From assembly GCA_014529385.2 (NCBI GenBank), contig CM043966.1, forward strand, positions 39,984,037-40,048,036: DNA of 64,000 nt. The letters run 5' to 3'. Position numbers and translations under genes: made by a program. This DNA is from Adiantum capillus-veneris. Lineage: Eukaryota; Streptophyta; Polypodiopsida; Polypodiales; Pteridaceae. Positions 42,273 to 53,230 of the stretch are shown here, in pieces. How positions within the stretch are numbered: the stretch's first letter is position 1; each line of letters opens with the position of its first letter. A model generated the notes under the pieces. It did not search any database. It saw only the letters and a program-made list of their open reading frames with translations, and was not told the DNA's origin.

Positions 42273-42644
42273 TAGGTTGCGTCCTCCCGAGCTCAGTCAC
42301 CAGTTGCTCCAGCACACGCCTGCTCACTTTCTTCAATTTTAGTGAGCTTTGGCAAGCGTTCACAGGTCGAAAAAAATATTGGGAGAACTCATAGAGCTCA
42401 GTCTGCTCAGATTTCTGCTTCGGGCTCGTTCCGGCCTCCATTTTCACTATAGGCAGTACTGCACAGGCTATTTTGTCAATTTGTGCAAAATTTTTGTCAG
42501 TACCGTTTTTTGCATAACAGGTGCCTCATAGTATTCTATGGTTTCTGCTAAATAGCAGGTGTTGTTTTCGTTGTATAGCACGTGTTGTTTCCGCTCCATT
42601 TCTCCTATTTTCGGGCAGTTTTCACATCAGGTGCAACATTTACC

Positions 42645-43260
42645 ATGGCTAACAACAACACAGATGTGTTCAAGATGTTTGTTGCTGCTGAGGATAGGTT
42701 GGATGGGGACAACTACCCTATGTGGGCTTATATGATGCAACATGTTCTTGTGTCAAAGGGCGTCTGGAACATTGTGCAGGGCATTGATGTACATTCTGGT
42801 TCTGAGGATGTAGGCGATGTTGAGGATGTTACAGGTCTTGCTACAAGGATTGCTGCTATTAGAGTTGTTTTGCCTACAGTAGAACAAGCTCGTTGGGATG
42901 TAAATGATGCGTAGGCTCATGCATTGATTGTAGTGTCTGTGAAGCGCACCATTGTTCCTCACATTCATTTAGCAAAATCTGCAGAACAGGCTTGGGATAT
43001 TCTAGCGAGTCTTTATGCAAGCCACGATGAGGCTAAAATTGCTTTGCTGCGTAAAGAGCTGGAGTCGAAGATTATGCATGAGGAAGATGATATGGAAACT
43101 TTCCTTGCTGGTGTCAAGGATATCAATGAGCAACTTATTTCTGCAGGTGAAGTCATTTCAGACAGTTCCCTTGTGCAGACTGTTCTTGATGCCTTACCGA
43201 TTCCTACCAGACTTTTGCTAGTACTTGGAGACTGATGACCCAAGGAAATCCTGAAGTTGT
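42645..43260 (+). pseudogene. Copia-3 gag (UBN2 type)
   Basis: From MANNNTDVFKMF the frame runs through DNYPMWAYMMQHVL, a UBN2 gag start, to a TAG at 42912. It continues in frame with AWDILASLYAS, ELESKIMHEEDDMETFLA and VLDALP to a stop at 43233. The following FASTWRLMT-type part is shifted by one base. Gag packages the element RNA. Confidence 0.8.
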
Positions 43261-43700
43261 CAATTTATGCACATTTTTTATTGCAAGAGTCACTTTCCAA
43301 AAAAAATAGAACTAGATAGCATGCAGTTGAACAGGCTTTTATTGCTTCTCAAAGAAAGGGTGGTAGCATCAATGCGGCCACTTCTTATGGTTCTGCTGCA
43401 AGTGGAGAAACTTTTGTCCCTAATTCTTGTGCTGGCAGCAATTCGTCTGGAAATTTTGGTGATAATGGCAAAAAGAAGATTTGTTTCCATTATTGTAAAG
43501 CTAATGATCACTTTATCAATTCGTGTCCTAGGTTGAAGGCCAAAGAGGCTAAGAAGAAAGAGGGTGGTTCCATTGCAAATGCTGGTTCCACTACAAATGC
43601 AGCCATTGTTGAGTCTTCTGCAAAAGGAGACTGTGTTGCTGATGTTGATGCATAATGGAATTTTAGCACAGAGTGCACTTACAATCCTACTGTCCATGAT
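43261..43700 (+). pseudogene. Copia-3 gag C-terminus with zinc knuckle
   Basis: Near 43487-43530 one frame gives CFHYCKANDHFINSC, close to the CCHC knuckle pattern with slightly altered spacing. A Lys/Ala-rich tail of about 50 codons follows. A run of A (43298-43306) and frame changes break the region. Confidence 0.6.
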
Positions 43701-43701
43701 G

Positions 43702-44300
43702 CATGTGGTATTTTGATAGTGGTGCTACAAAGCACATTACCTCACATCGTGAATTGTTTACCTCTCTCGAGTCTGTCCCTCATGGGAATTAAGTCACTTG
43801 TGCCAACAATTCCCTTATCCGGTTCAGGGAGTTGGAAATGTTGTGCTTAGTGCTGCAAATGGCAGTTGCTTCACAGTTGTTGATGCACTTTATGTACCTG
43901 GGATCAAGAAGAATCTCTTGTCTATATCCGCTTTATAGACATGGACTTGTAGTTAGTTGCTGCAGATTCACATGTGTGGTATTTCGACAATGGTGCTACA
44001 AAGCACATAACCTCACAGCGTGAATTGTTTACCTCTCTCGAGTCTGTCCCTCATGGGAATTCAATCACTTATGCCAACAATGCCTCTTATCCGGTTCAGG
44101 GAGTTGGAAAGATTGTGCTTACTGCTGCAAATGGCAGTTCCTTCACACTTGTTGATGCACTTTATGTACCTGGTATCAAGAAGAATCTCTTGTTTGTATC
44201 CGCACTTGCTAGACTTGGAATTGTAGTCAAATTTGTGGATGACAGATGTACAGTTCATGATCTCAGTTTTGGTGATGAAATTGTTGCATTTGGCCTTTTG
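43702..44300 (+). pseudogene. Copia-3 protease, duplicated
   Basis: Two copies of the protease start lie about 270 bp apart. The first (43702-43936) is broken by frame changes. The second (43971-44260) is open and reads WYFDNGATKHITS, where copia elements have W-x-x-DSGA; the Ser has become Asn. GNSITYANNASYPVQGVG and LYVPGIKKNLLFVS follow, the usual later strands. The first copy reads FDSGA in its own frame, so it kept the catalytic triad the second lost. Confidence 0.8.
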
Positions 44301-44960
44301 TGCCGTGGGCTATATAAGCTCACTTTGTATGAAAAGTGTAGACAAAATTTTTCAAATTCTATTGCACATTCAAGGGCTATTTCAGATGCAAAACTTTGTC
44401 ATGCACGTTTTGGTCATCTGAAGTTTGCCAGTTTGCTACGTTTGCAGAAATCTGAAATGGTTGCTTCTTTGCCGCCTCTTGAAGCACCTGTCAAACATGT
44501 TTGTGAAGGCTGTATTTTGGGTAAGATGCAGCGTTCTAAGTTTCCCAAGGATGGTTCTGTTTGGGCCACATGCAGGTTGTACCTTTTGCATAGTGTTGTT
44601 TGTGGGCCCATGCAAACTCTGTCCTTTACTTCATGACTTTCATTGATGGTTACTCCAGGCATGCATGGGTATTTCCGCTTAAAGAGAAGTCCGAAGTTTT
44701 TATGTGCTTCAAACAATTTCTGGCTATGGCTGAAAATGTCTCGAAATGTACTATGGGCACCCTCCGTACCCATCAAGGGGGGGAGTATATGTCTTATGAA
44801 TTTAATGCATTTCTGGCTAGTCGAGGGATAAAACACCAATGTACAGTGCCTTATACACCTCAGCAAAATGGTGTTGCTGAGGGGAAAAATAGGTCACTGA
44901 CGGAAATGGCATTCTTTTTGGCTTGGGGCCATCATGTGTGCCACTTATGTACTTAACAAG
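44301..44960 (+). pseudogene. Copia-3 pre-integrase and integrase core
   Basis: LCHARFGHLKFASLLRLQK and CEGCILGKMQRSKFP form the HHCC zinc region. After a frame change comes FIDGYSRHAWVFPLKEKSE, then TLRTHQGGEYMS, where copia has LRSDNGGEY (the catalytic Asp is His here). YTPQQNGVAEGKNRSLTEMA carries the catalytic Glu. The enzyme is inactive on several counts. Confidence 0.8.
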
Positions 44961-45474
44961 TGTCCTATGAAAGCTTTGCAGTCTATTAATCCATATGAGG
45001 CATGGCACGATAGAAAGCCTTCTATTGAGCACATGCGTGTTTTTGGCTGTTTGGCATATGCTTTGGTGACACAAACATAGCGCAGAAAATTGGATAATAA
45101 GGCTGTCAAATGTATTTTTGTTGGTTATAGTGCTAAAAGCAAAGGTTACAGGTTATATCATCCGCAAACAAAGCGTATTTTGGTTTCACAAGATGTGTTG
45201 TTTGTGGAAGATTCTATTCGGCCCTTGCTATCATGTACTAGAGACAATAATGTAAGCTCACAGGACATTTATGACACTTTTTTGCCTCTTTTCAGTGGTG
45301 GAAATACGAATTTAATTTCCAATGAGGCAAATATACAGCCTATGGGGGTTTCTAAAAATGTTACAGATCAGCTTATTACCGATGCAGATATGATGTACTT
45401 GATGAGGAAAGGGCTGAAAATGAGCAGGCTAGAGACGCCTTCGAGCATAAAAAGCCCATTCCATCTGTTGTGAC
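44961..45474 (+). pseudogene. Copia-3 region after the integrase core
   Basis: Typical copia sequence: NPYEAWHDRKPSIEHMRVFG, then AVKCIFVGYSAKSKGYRLYHP and VSQDVLFVED, the stretch between integrase and RT. It breaks off at about 45474, where an inverted gag begins. Confidence 0.75.
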
Positions 45475-46172
45475 TCAGTCTCCTCATGTGAAATCATAGC
45501 TGTATCATGACTAGCATTACGACGTTCTTGACATTGAGAGTATTCAATTAAAGACATGCAGGCTTGGTCGAAATCAAGACCATCTTTATTAGAGAGAATA
45601 GTAACAATGTTATCATAAGAAGAGTCCTTCACCGTATCAAGGAGAAGTGTAATCAGTTGCTTTTGTGGAACAGTATCACCGGCAGCAGCAAGTTGATTAA
45701 TAATAGATTTGAAAGATTCAATATGTCTCGTCATGGCAGTACCAACTTCATATTGTAACTTGTTAAGAAACCCTCTCAAATAAAGTATTTCTGTGACAGA
45801 TTTCTTCTCAAAGTTTGCAATAAGGTACTTCCATACGTCGTGGGAAGTAGGGAGTTCGTACATATCAAGCAAAAGGGAATCAGTAAGAGCAGAAAGAATA
45901 TACCGACGAGCTGCTTTATCACGTCGTTGCCAATCCGTATAGGAAACATTCCAATCTTCAAATATAGGTCCTTTAGTGATAAGCACGTTATCATTATCCG
46001 TATCAACAGGCTGAGGCGGACAAACACGATTTCCAAGAACAACATCGGAGAGTTCATCGCCTTCAAGAATTAACAACATCTTTGCTTTCCAGCCAGGAAA
46101 ACCTTGACCTTGGAAAGGAGGAACAGAACGCTGGCCAGAAGGAAAGCCGTTGACGAGAATATTCATAGCCAT
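45475..46172 (-). pseudogene. Copia-4 gag, minus strand, open
   Basis: From the ATG at 46172 an uninterrupted frame of about 230 codons reads MAMNILVNGFPSGQRS, FPGWKAKMLLILEGDEL, DKAARRYILSALTDSLLL, SHDVWKYLIANFEKKS and LRGFLNKLQYEVGTAMTRHI. This is a UBN2-type copia gag of a third family. The frame is also open upstream of the chosen ATG, but that part is hydrophobic and unlike gag, so the internal ATG is preferred. Downstream pol is missing because the fragment joins copia-3 head-on near 45475. Confidence 0.75.
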
Positions 46173-46928
46173 ATCTTGTTGCGAGAAGACGTATAAGATA
46201 AGATCGCAGAATTTGCACACCATATATGGTGAAGGCCGCAATTGAGAATAAGAGAGATATGCGGACTGCGTTTTGTCAACGATAAACGTAAGAAGGATGC
46301 TCAAGGAACTTCCAAAGATGTGAGAGACGTCACCCAAAAAGGGCAGGGTAAAGGAGACGTTAATAATAAAAGAGTCCTCAAAATAGAGTGGCGTGAGACG
46401 CAAGATTGACGGCCACAATATGAATAGCAAAAAGATAAATCTTCTCAAAAAAGTACGCCAAAGTAAGAAAAAAGATCGTGGACGCTTCACGAAGAAGTAG
46501 GACGAAGAAAGCTGCGTCAAGCTCAATTGCAGTAAAAACAGCATAACTTTCTGCTGTGAACTCCGATTGACGCAAACCTAGAACTCAAATCGAAGAGCTC
46601 GAGGAGACGAAAAAGTTTTGGATGAAAAGTGCCATTGCGCTACGCTCCATTACGCTTTTCCCGTTTCTCCAAATTTTGAGCAGAACAGCAAGAAAATTTG
46701 AGATGAAGTTCAGGGTGTCATCAACAAGAAAACGTAATCAACGATTAGATTGATTAGCAATAAACGTCACACAAAACACTAATCATATTCTTCTTAACAC
46801 AAAACAACCACAGTTAACAAGAATCAATGCTCAAAAATAAAATTTCTAGCAATTTTTGAATCCTACATGCAAATCGCATACACATACTGTTTTGTCACCA
46901 TGAATTGAATCGGCGCATGATCGTTACT
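46173..46928 (-). other. Copia-4 leader
   Basis: Lies between the primer site and gag of copia-4. An open but hydrophobic minus-strand frame covers 46173-46544. No domain is seen. Confidence 0.5.
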
Positions 46929-46940
46929 GCTCTGATACCA
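46929..46940 (-). other. Copia-4 primer binding site
   Basis: The minus strand reads TGGTATCAGAGC immediately after the LTR end CATCTCAACA. Confidence 0.85.
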
Positions 46941-47065
46941 TGTTGAGATGTAGAGAGAAAGAGAGAGAGACGAGACAAGAGACACACCATATACGCTCCC
47001 AAAGACTAATTCATATTGAGGACAAGATACAAATTGATGAGAGTTCTACAAGAACTATATATGGT
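46941..47065 (-). mobile_element. Copia-4 5' LTR, R/U5 end
   Basis: On the minus strand the LTR ends ...CTACATCTCAACA next to the primer site. A TATATA box is present (about 47063-47055). The far end of the LTR is not recognised, since no second copy is present; the boundary given is only where similarity to expected features stops. Confidence 0.45.
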
Positions 47066-47470
47066 TGATATTTAGTATGCCAATGTTTATGGTTGTGATA
47101 TATCACAATCATAAATCTTATATTTCATATGAAGAGTTTGAAGTTTTGAAATTCATTGTGAAGTTTATAAATGTGATATATTGGAGTGATCCTCAACCAT
47201 CCAACTATAGAGTAGAATATGAGTCGTTGCAAACAAAAACATTGAGGTTGCTGTAAAGACTTTGACCTAATGCATCTCTTGATACTTTTTGGCAATGCAG
47301 CTTTATTTCGGCATGACATTGAGTAATGGAAGTGTTCGTATTGTGCTTATACTTTTTTAAAGTGTTTAAGTGTATGTTTAACAAGTGTCCATGTTAGTTA
47401 TCTCTCTCTCTCTCTCCATAATTTTAAGCTTTGAGTACTAATGTTGTCCTCTTTTCTTGCATCCAAATAA
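47066..47470. other. Unassigned, possible further LTR or flank
   Basis: An open 63-codon stretch (47065-47256) and a short CT repeat near 47400-47415. Nothing is recognised. Confidence 0.35.
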
Positions 47471-47779
47471 ATGGCCCACAAAATTGTGAATATTTTTCCA
47501 AGTGTAAAAAATCTTATTGTTGATGCATTTGAAGAAAGTTTTTTACCTACTGAATGGAGATGGAAATGGGCATGGGAAGTGATCGAGAAAAACTACACTA
47601 TATGGGGGTCATATGTAGATGAAGAGTTGGACACGATTTACGTCAAGTTGCTTGATCTCTATTTCTTTCCCTATCTTAGGCTCATGCTCTTAAATAAAGA
47701 GCTTGGGTTGATTCGGCATTACAAGATTTACTTGAGTTGGGTTCAAAAAATAGATTTAAGAGAAGGGTGTAGAGCTTAA
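47471..47779 (+). CDS. Unrecognised 102-codon ORF
   Basis: From MAHKIVNIFPSVKNL to REGCRA. The peptide is rich in aromatic residues (for example FLPTEWRWKWAWEVIEKNY) and not low-complexity, which is unusual among the noise frames here. In-frame sequence after the stop remains protein-like for about 30 codons (DPIEIAQLRVLCRY). I know no family with this pattern. It may be a piece of a decayed gene or element; no intron, promoter or neighbour supports a working gene. Confidence 0.25.
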   Translation: MAHKIVNIFPSVKNLIVDAFEESFLPTEWRWKWAWEVIEKNYTIWGSYVDEELDTIYVKLLDLYFFPYLRLMLLNKELGLIRHYKIYLSWVQKIDLREGCRA

Positions 47780-47913
47780 GCTCAATATCTTGATCCTATT
47801 GAAATAGCTCAACTAAGAGTGCTATGTAGATATATTTGTGAGCCTTTTTGGCAATAATGTAAACAAAATATTTTTTTTGTTTGAAATATGTATCTTTAGT
47901 GATGTGCTTTTTG

Positions 47914-47916
<3 letters not shown>

Positions 47917-47994
<78 letters not shown>
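47917..47994. repeat. Compound (TC)n(TG)n microsatellite
   Basis: About 21 TC units (47917-47958) run straight into about 18 TG units (47959-47994). Confidence 0.95.
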
Positions 47995-47996
<2 letters not shown>

Positions 47997-48619
47997 CGCA
48001 AAAGGGGGAAGAAGAAGAGAAAGATACAAAAAGGTTAAATGTAGTATGAGTAGTCTTAAGGGGCCAAAGATCGAGTGAGACAAAAACTTGCATTTGAACA
48101 ATGGGTTAATAAGTATTCATAGGTTATTTGTGATAGTGTCGATCGTGTGTGTGTCATGGAGAGATGTATAAAGATACACACACACACACACATACATTTA
48201 ACGGTGGTGAGAGAGAGAGAGAGAGAGAGAGACCTCAATCTTTGGGGACAAGACATGAATGTAAGTACAAGAAAGGTTCAAAAAAATAAATAGACTTTAA
48301 AGAGGTTTGTAAGACGATTCGAAATTTCCAACATGCAAAAAAACTACCCAAGTGAGAATATAACCACGGCTTTAGCAAAGTTAAAATAAGGGGGGCACAT
48401 AAACAATTTCAAGGGGGGGGGGGAGTGCTGCGCTGAAACAAATCATCAAGTGCGCTTAATGTGAACACTAATACATAGCGTTGGGAAATATAAAATCCAT
48501 AGCGAGCGAAGGCTACCCAAAAAAAAAAAAATTACATGAAAGGGTGAAAACAAATTTGAGGTGGGAGGGGGAGAATCGAAAAAAAAAAGAAAAGGCAAGA
48601 GACTAACAAACAGGTTTCA
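47995..48619. repeat. Unassigned, with short microsatellites
   Basis: No gene. (CA)n at about 48176-48192 and (GA)n at about 48207-48232, a G run near 48412-48423 and A runs near 48520-48600. Confidence 0.6.
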
Positions 48620-48639
48620 CACTATTTTTTTAATATTGG

Positions 48640-49412
48640 CAGTACCAAACAAAGGCTGATCAAGGTGAGGCCCACAAGCCTTATAAACATTCTCAGATTT
48701 CATAAAATCAAATACCACTGGTTTATGATCAGAAAGTAAAATGGATGACTCACTCTTGCAGTTTACGAACCAATGATCCTACAACACATTTGCAGGCATA
48801 TATAGCTTGCCTCGTCTGGCAGATCTGTAGCATGAACCTGCTTGTATATTACTCCAAGCTAAACCCGAATCTTCAGATACATCAATGAACTTTAAGGTTT
48901 CAACCATGGTAATCCCAATGATGTTTTTCATTACCGTAGATTAATATTTTTGTCCTTGGGAGTTGGCTCTATCTACAATATGTTCAGCCATATTGAAGTC
49001 TCATGTTAGAACAATGTTTCTACGAAGATGGATCAAATATTTCTAGCAGAAAGCTCTATCTGTAATGAAGTTAGGAGCATACAAACTGACCACAATATAG
49101 TTAATGCGATCTAAGAAGGTCACTACTACCCAGAATCCTATTTCTGATTGCACATCATTCCCATTTGCAAGCAATCCCAATAGTAGCACCTCCTCTTCCT
49201 GCATTATGAATAGTGATAAACCATTAATATCTAGAAACAATCCTTTTGAGATTCTTATCAAGGTCATTACCTTTAACCTTAATTTCATGTAGACATATGA
49301 AATCACAAAGCAATGAGAAATCATGCATCCACGTTTTGATTACTAGGGGTCTAGAAGGGTCTGTAAGGCCCTTACAATTGAAAGATATACCTGACAAATT
49401 AGAGCATTTCAT
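48640..49412 (-). pseudogene. LINE ORF2 endonuclease, minus copy
   Basis: From the ATG at 49412 the frame reads ISFNCKGLTDPSRPLVIKTW and FICLHEIKVKGNDL, with the Asn and Glu positions of the APE endonuclease preserved (the Gln of LQE is His). Later, VVTFLDRINYIVVSLYAP follows in another frame. It breaks off before the RT. Confidence 0.75.
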
Positions 49413-51202
49413 ATTTTAGAGCTTTTTTGAGGTTTGGCCATAGACACAAAAGCTTTATTAGGTTCAATAGAGTTTTCTAACTTTCTTCTAGCTTTTGGTA
49501 CTTGCATGCTAGGTAGAGATTCCTCTTCAGCTTGGGTCATTAAAATATCCATTGATAGACTTGGGGAGGAAGTCACTACACCTTTGGTTTGTGCATCCTG
49601 AGCTTCCATTTCTTGTGTAAATTGCATGATATCTTCATTTACACCTTCCTGGTTATTTCACCAGGGTGCTTTTAATACATTCATTCTCACTATCAGAGTC
49701 TGATAGGCCTCTAGCTTTCTCATTGGGGATCTCTGGGAGGACCTGAGTGCCTTGTAGATTTAAATTGGGGGCTGTAGCAGGAGCCTTATGTTGTGTGGTG
49801 TTAGATTTCAAATTGGCCTCGCCTATGAAAGAGGTAAAAACCACTCAAGCAAAACATCAAAATAATTAGCATTAGAGTTTGGTCCTCCTTTCCTTCTCTA
49901 AAATTTAGGAGTATTCCTTCTTTTGACAGGTGGGAAAGATCTTTGCTGTGGGAAGATTTGTTATCTTTGTTAGGTTGGGTTTGCTGCTTGTCTTGAAGAA
50001 GAATTGGACAATCTTTGATCAAATGACCTTGTTGGAAGCGATGAAAGCAAGAATTTGGTAAATTTTTGTACAAAATATTTTGCTCATGCAGAATGTTATT
50101 AGAACAGTCTTTAATGGGCACTGTCAACTTGGCGGTTTTGTTCAAATCCACTTCAAAAAGTAGTTGTGGGTCCCATTTGGGATTGATTCCACCTCTAGCT
50201 TTCTGTCCCAAGACATTACCAACAACTACCCCTATATTATTGAGCCAAGTATAGTACTTTGGCAATTGCAAGGTCACAAAACTCCACACAGACAGGAGCT
50301 TTGGTTGACTTTCCCCCACTGGGATTGAAGCCCTTAAAACACTTGAAGAATGAGATAGGATTATTGTTAATGAACCGTTGTCCCTCAGTAATAACCTGGA
50401 GAGCATTGTCTGCATCCTTAAAAAAAACAAATTATTGGTAATTGGGTAGGTATTGTATCTGTTGGGGAAACATTTTTCTATATTCCCAATTAGTGGCTAC
50501 CCAATTCTTTAGAGCTTCCAGCAAAGGTCTAGGGCCATTACAAAGTCTTGTTACAACCCTGTCAGTAAGCTGACAATGCCAAGCTTCAAGATCAACTTTA
50601 TTTATAATGACACTTTCTTGATTTTCACAATCTTGCTCGGTCTTGCAATTGTTGGAATTAGGGAAATCATTAGTATTATCACTAGGTTCAAGATTAGCTC
50701 TAAGATTATGATTATTTCGAGGAGAGGGAGACCTATTGGGCACCATAGAGCTAGTGTATTGAGAACCTTGAGAGGTTTGAAACTTTGGGGTAGCTCCATC
50801 TTGCACGCTTCATACATTTTGTGGAAAGATAGAAGGTAGAGCACCCATACCTTGTTCCACATGAAGTTGAGGTCTGAAGAGAGGGTTGATAAATCTATGA
50901 GAGCCACGGATAGCTTCCACGTATGATAATGGGGGTTTTGTCTGCATCTTCTGTTGCATGTTGACTTGAGCCATGGGTCGAAAGACTTCATCATTGACTG
51001 CTCGAACCTGAGAAAGTCTAGGGCTATGAACAAGCTATGTATGGGAGAGGCTGCCGCCTGCAAGGGGCAAAGCTTGAAGGGAAAATGGAGCACTTTGGGA
51101 GGGCATTTGATTTTGGGTGCCCAAAGAAGTACCCTGGTTTTCCTTGGTAGGCGAAGCGGACAATGCAAAAAGCCCGTTTAGCATAGCTTCGTGGAGGGCC
51201 AT
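49409..51202 (-). pseudogene. LINE ORF1, minus copy
   Basis: From MALHEAMLNGLF at 51202 the frame goes through several shifts. It includes LCNGPRPLLEALKNWVATNWEY and FFKDADNALQVITEGQRFIN, resembling the DUF4283-type region of plant LINE gag-like proteins. A zinc knuckle CFHRFQQGHLIKDC (about 50045-50004) has its second Cys replaced by Arg. The end is KPQKSSKI before a TGA that overlaps the ORF2 start. The protein normally coats LINE RNA. Stops and at least three frame changes make it a pseudogene. Confidence 0.75.
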
Positions 51203-51217
51203 TAGCACCCCCCGCCC

Positions 51218-51422
51218 CCCCAACGTAGAGAGTTGGTGGTGGTTAGAAGAGGGTATATGGGCATAAATGCACAATGGGAAAGGAGGTTGTAGCAGAAATG
51301 ATGGCTAGCTATCATATCACAGTGGGTTAGAGCCTAGCCTCGCCCCATGATTTTCATCACAACGAGAATTGGTCAAATGGGATAAGGGGCCCAACCTATT
51401 CTTTGGCATCACTATTGGAGCA

Positions 51423-51426
<4 letters not shown>
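51218..51426. other. LINE 5' region or flank, no gene
   Basis: The G/C-rich stretch near 51210-51222 is shared with the plus-strand LINE. The rest shows no feature. Confidence 0.4.

Positions 51427-51501
<75 letters not shown>
51427..51501. repeat. (GA)n microsatellite, 75 bp
   Basis: An uninterrupted GA repeat of about 37 units. Confidence 0.95.
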
Positions 51502-51502
<1 letters not shown>

Positions 51503-51746
51503 CAGGCCTGGAAATGAAGGGTGCCCTTGTCCTTCTTGGTGAACGAGAGTTCCCTTAGTTGGCGTTTGGAGAGGAAGGGCCATCATAGACCTTGCCCTTC
51601 ATCATGCAAGGCAAAAAAGAACCAAGCCATCACTCAGTGCCCCCAAATTTACTCTCTCCACAAAAAGATTCACTTGTTTTTTCATATGTAAGAGTAACTA
51701 CCATATGAATAATGGTAATTATTTGAAACTTTGAAGCAACTATATT

Positions 51747-51748
<2 letters not shown>

Positions 51749-51806
<58 letters not shown>
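51749..51806. repeat. (TC)n microsatellite, 58 bp
   Basis: About 29 TC units, opposite strand sense to the one 250 bp upstream, so the two could pair as an inverted repeat. Confidence 0.95.
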
Positions 51807-51810
<4 letters not shown>

Positions 51811-52822
51811 ATACATAGGTACAAATATAAATTCTTTCTATGTGTAATAGAAATGCCAAAGACAAAAAGCTAGAAGTGTTCCTAAGCCTAGAGTCTTGAT
51901 GCCCAATCTCAAAAGTGTGTTGAAGTTAAACGTATTGGAACACTTGCCAAGCTCCAAGATTTGAAAATATTATCTCATCTTTCACTCTATACATGACCAC
52001 ATCAGCAGACCCACAACTTAAAACTTTACAAGGCCAATAATACATGATACATCCTTAGATTGAAAAAACATTAAAGCGCTAGTAGCTGTTGTCTTCTAAA
52101 TCCTCAACCAATGTCGGATCCTTACCCCAACTCCGTTCATTTTTGGAACTTGTTTCCTCAAGGCTCAAGCACTATCTTCTCATTACCATAGAGAGATTCA
52201 TGCCTAAACTCATTTGTTTGTAAATTTCTCACACTTGGCAACTTGTAGTCACACATGTGCTAGATGTTAAGCCTTTAGAGGAGGAGCCTAACAACCATTG
52301 GATTTCGGAACCAACACGCAAGCAACAAGCATCATGAGAGAATTTGCCTCAAACTTAGCACTACACAATGTATACATTTGTATAAAAAAAATAAGCACAA
52401 AAAGTGAGCTACAGCTCTTGAGTCCTACTGCATATTGATTTTCTTAAGAGTCTTTATTAAAAAGAACACATTAGAGGTAGGTGGTAGGACTCAATTTTTA
52501 ATAACAATATATTGCCACACTGACAGTTGTGAGTGGAGGTGTTGTATTAATACATAAAGAAATGTACAATTATCCTCAAGCATGGTCTATGCCTTCAAAG
52601 ATCATAACATATGGTTGAAAGCCACACACTCCCTTATAAGGATGAGTATATTAAGTAGTTACATTTTGTGGACTGGTTGATACCAAAACCAATGTCTTTG
52701 ATTGCTAGATGCCACTCTTTAGAGTTCTTATGTTTTTTTAATAGAAATTATCACTTCCTTGCTTTCTTGAATAGTCTCTTTGAGCCTGGGTATCCAATGG
52801 CTTTTCAAAGATACACTATTTC
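51807..52822. other. Unassigned, nothing recognised
   Basis: Moderately AT-rich. No open frame with a domain, no LTR ends and no repeats beyond short words. Confidence 0.5.
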
Positions 52823-53230
52823 CTAGCCTTCCAAACTTGCTTGAGGTACCAGAAGCGGACAATTTGGGTGTAGATTAGGATGGCTTGGTTTTTCCAAAAC
52901 TTTCCTCCTAAGCCTAGAGAGTAGGTCGTTCTTGAAGAATAGGAATTTCCACGTCTTTTGGATCCATTCATATACTTTGCCTACGAGGCCTCTTGTAGTT
53001 GGACCGTGAAGGAACAATTAAACGGGATCCTCACTATCCGCTTTTGCACCTTGAGCATCTATCCATGTCTTTTGGATCCATTCACGTACTTTGCCCGTGA
53101 GTCCTCTTGTAGTTGGATAGTGAAGGAACAATTCAAGGGGATTCTCACTAGCCGCTTTTGCACCTTGAGCATCTATCAAAGCCTATTTCTCGGACTGTTA
53201 TCTTGATCCTGGTAGGAATAGCCTCCCATA
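52823..53230 (-). pseudogene. LINE ORF2 C-terminal zinc region (zf-RVT-like) remnant
   Basis: The minus strand reads KVLWEAIPTRIKITVRE, then DRCSRCKSG (CxxC), and in a shifted frame ENPLELFLHYPTTRGL and KVREWIQKTW. This resembles the zf-RVT module at the end of plant LINE ORF2 (CxxC, then LF-x-HCP, W). The central 114 bp are tandemly duplicated. No RT is attached, and it is not continuous with the LINE at 48620-51217. Confidence 0.45.
52949..53176. repeat. Tandem duplication, two 114-bp units
   Basis: 52949-53062 and 53063-53176 are close copies (TTTTGGATCCATTCA at offset 114, CTTTTGCACCTTGAGCATCT in both). The unit is 38 codons, so it keeps frame. Confidence 0.85.

Larger units (their letters stand above)
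42059..45474 (+). mobile_element. Ty1/copia element copia-3, 5' two thirds
   Basis: A short LTR, primer site, gag, zinc knuckle, protease, integrase and the start of the region between integrase and RT are present in order. RT, RNase H and the 3' LTR are missing, because at about 45475 the sequence switches to an inverted copia gag. It is inserted into the LINE at 42059. The family differs from copia-1 and copia-2. A gag fragment of the same family lies at 16255-16680. Confidence 0.8.
48620..51217 (-). mobile_element. L1-type LINE, minus copy, 3' truncated
   Basis: The inverted relative of the LINE at 36236-42058. On the minus strand ORF1 starts at 51202 and ends at 49409, ORF2 starts at 49412 and its endonuclease runs to about 48640. 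At about 48620 it stops being similar to the plus copy (equivalent to 40405), so the RT is missing. A truncated 3' end is unlike the usual 5' truncation of LINEs and implies a later deletion or rearrangement. Confidence 0.8.

Noticed and set aside
47796-48101. Frame with His-Thr and Arg-Glu runs
   Set aside because: Caused by the compound (TC)n(TG)n microsatellite.
51630-51824. Glu-Arg repeat frame
   Set aside because: Simply the translation of the (TC)n repeat at 51749-51806.
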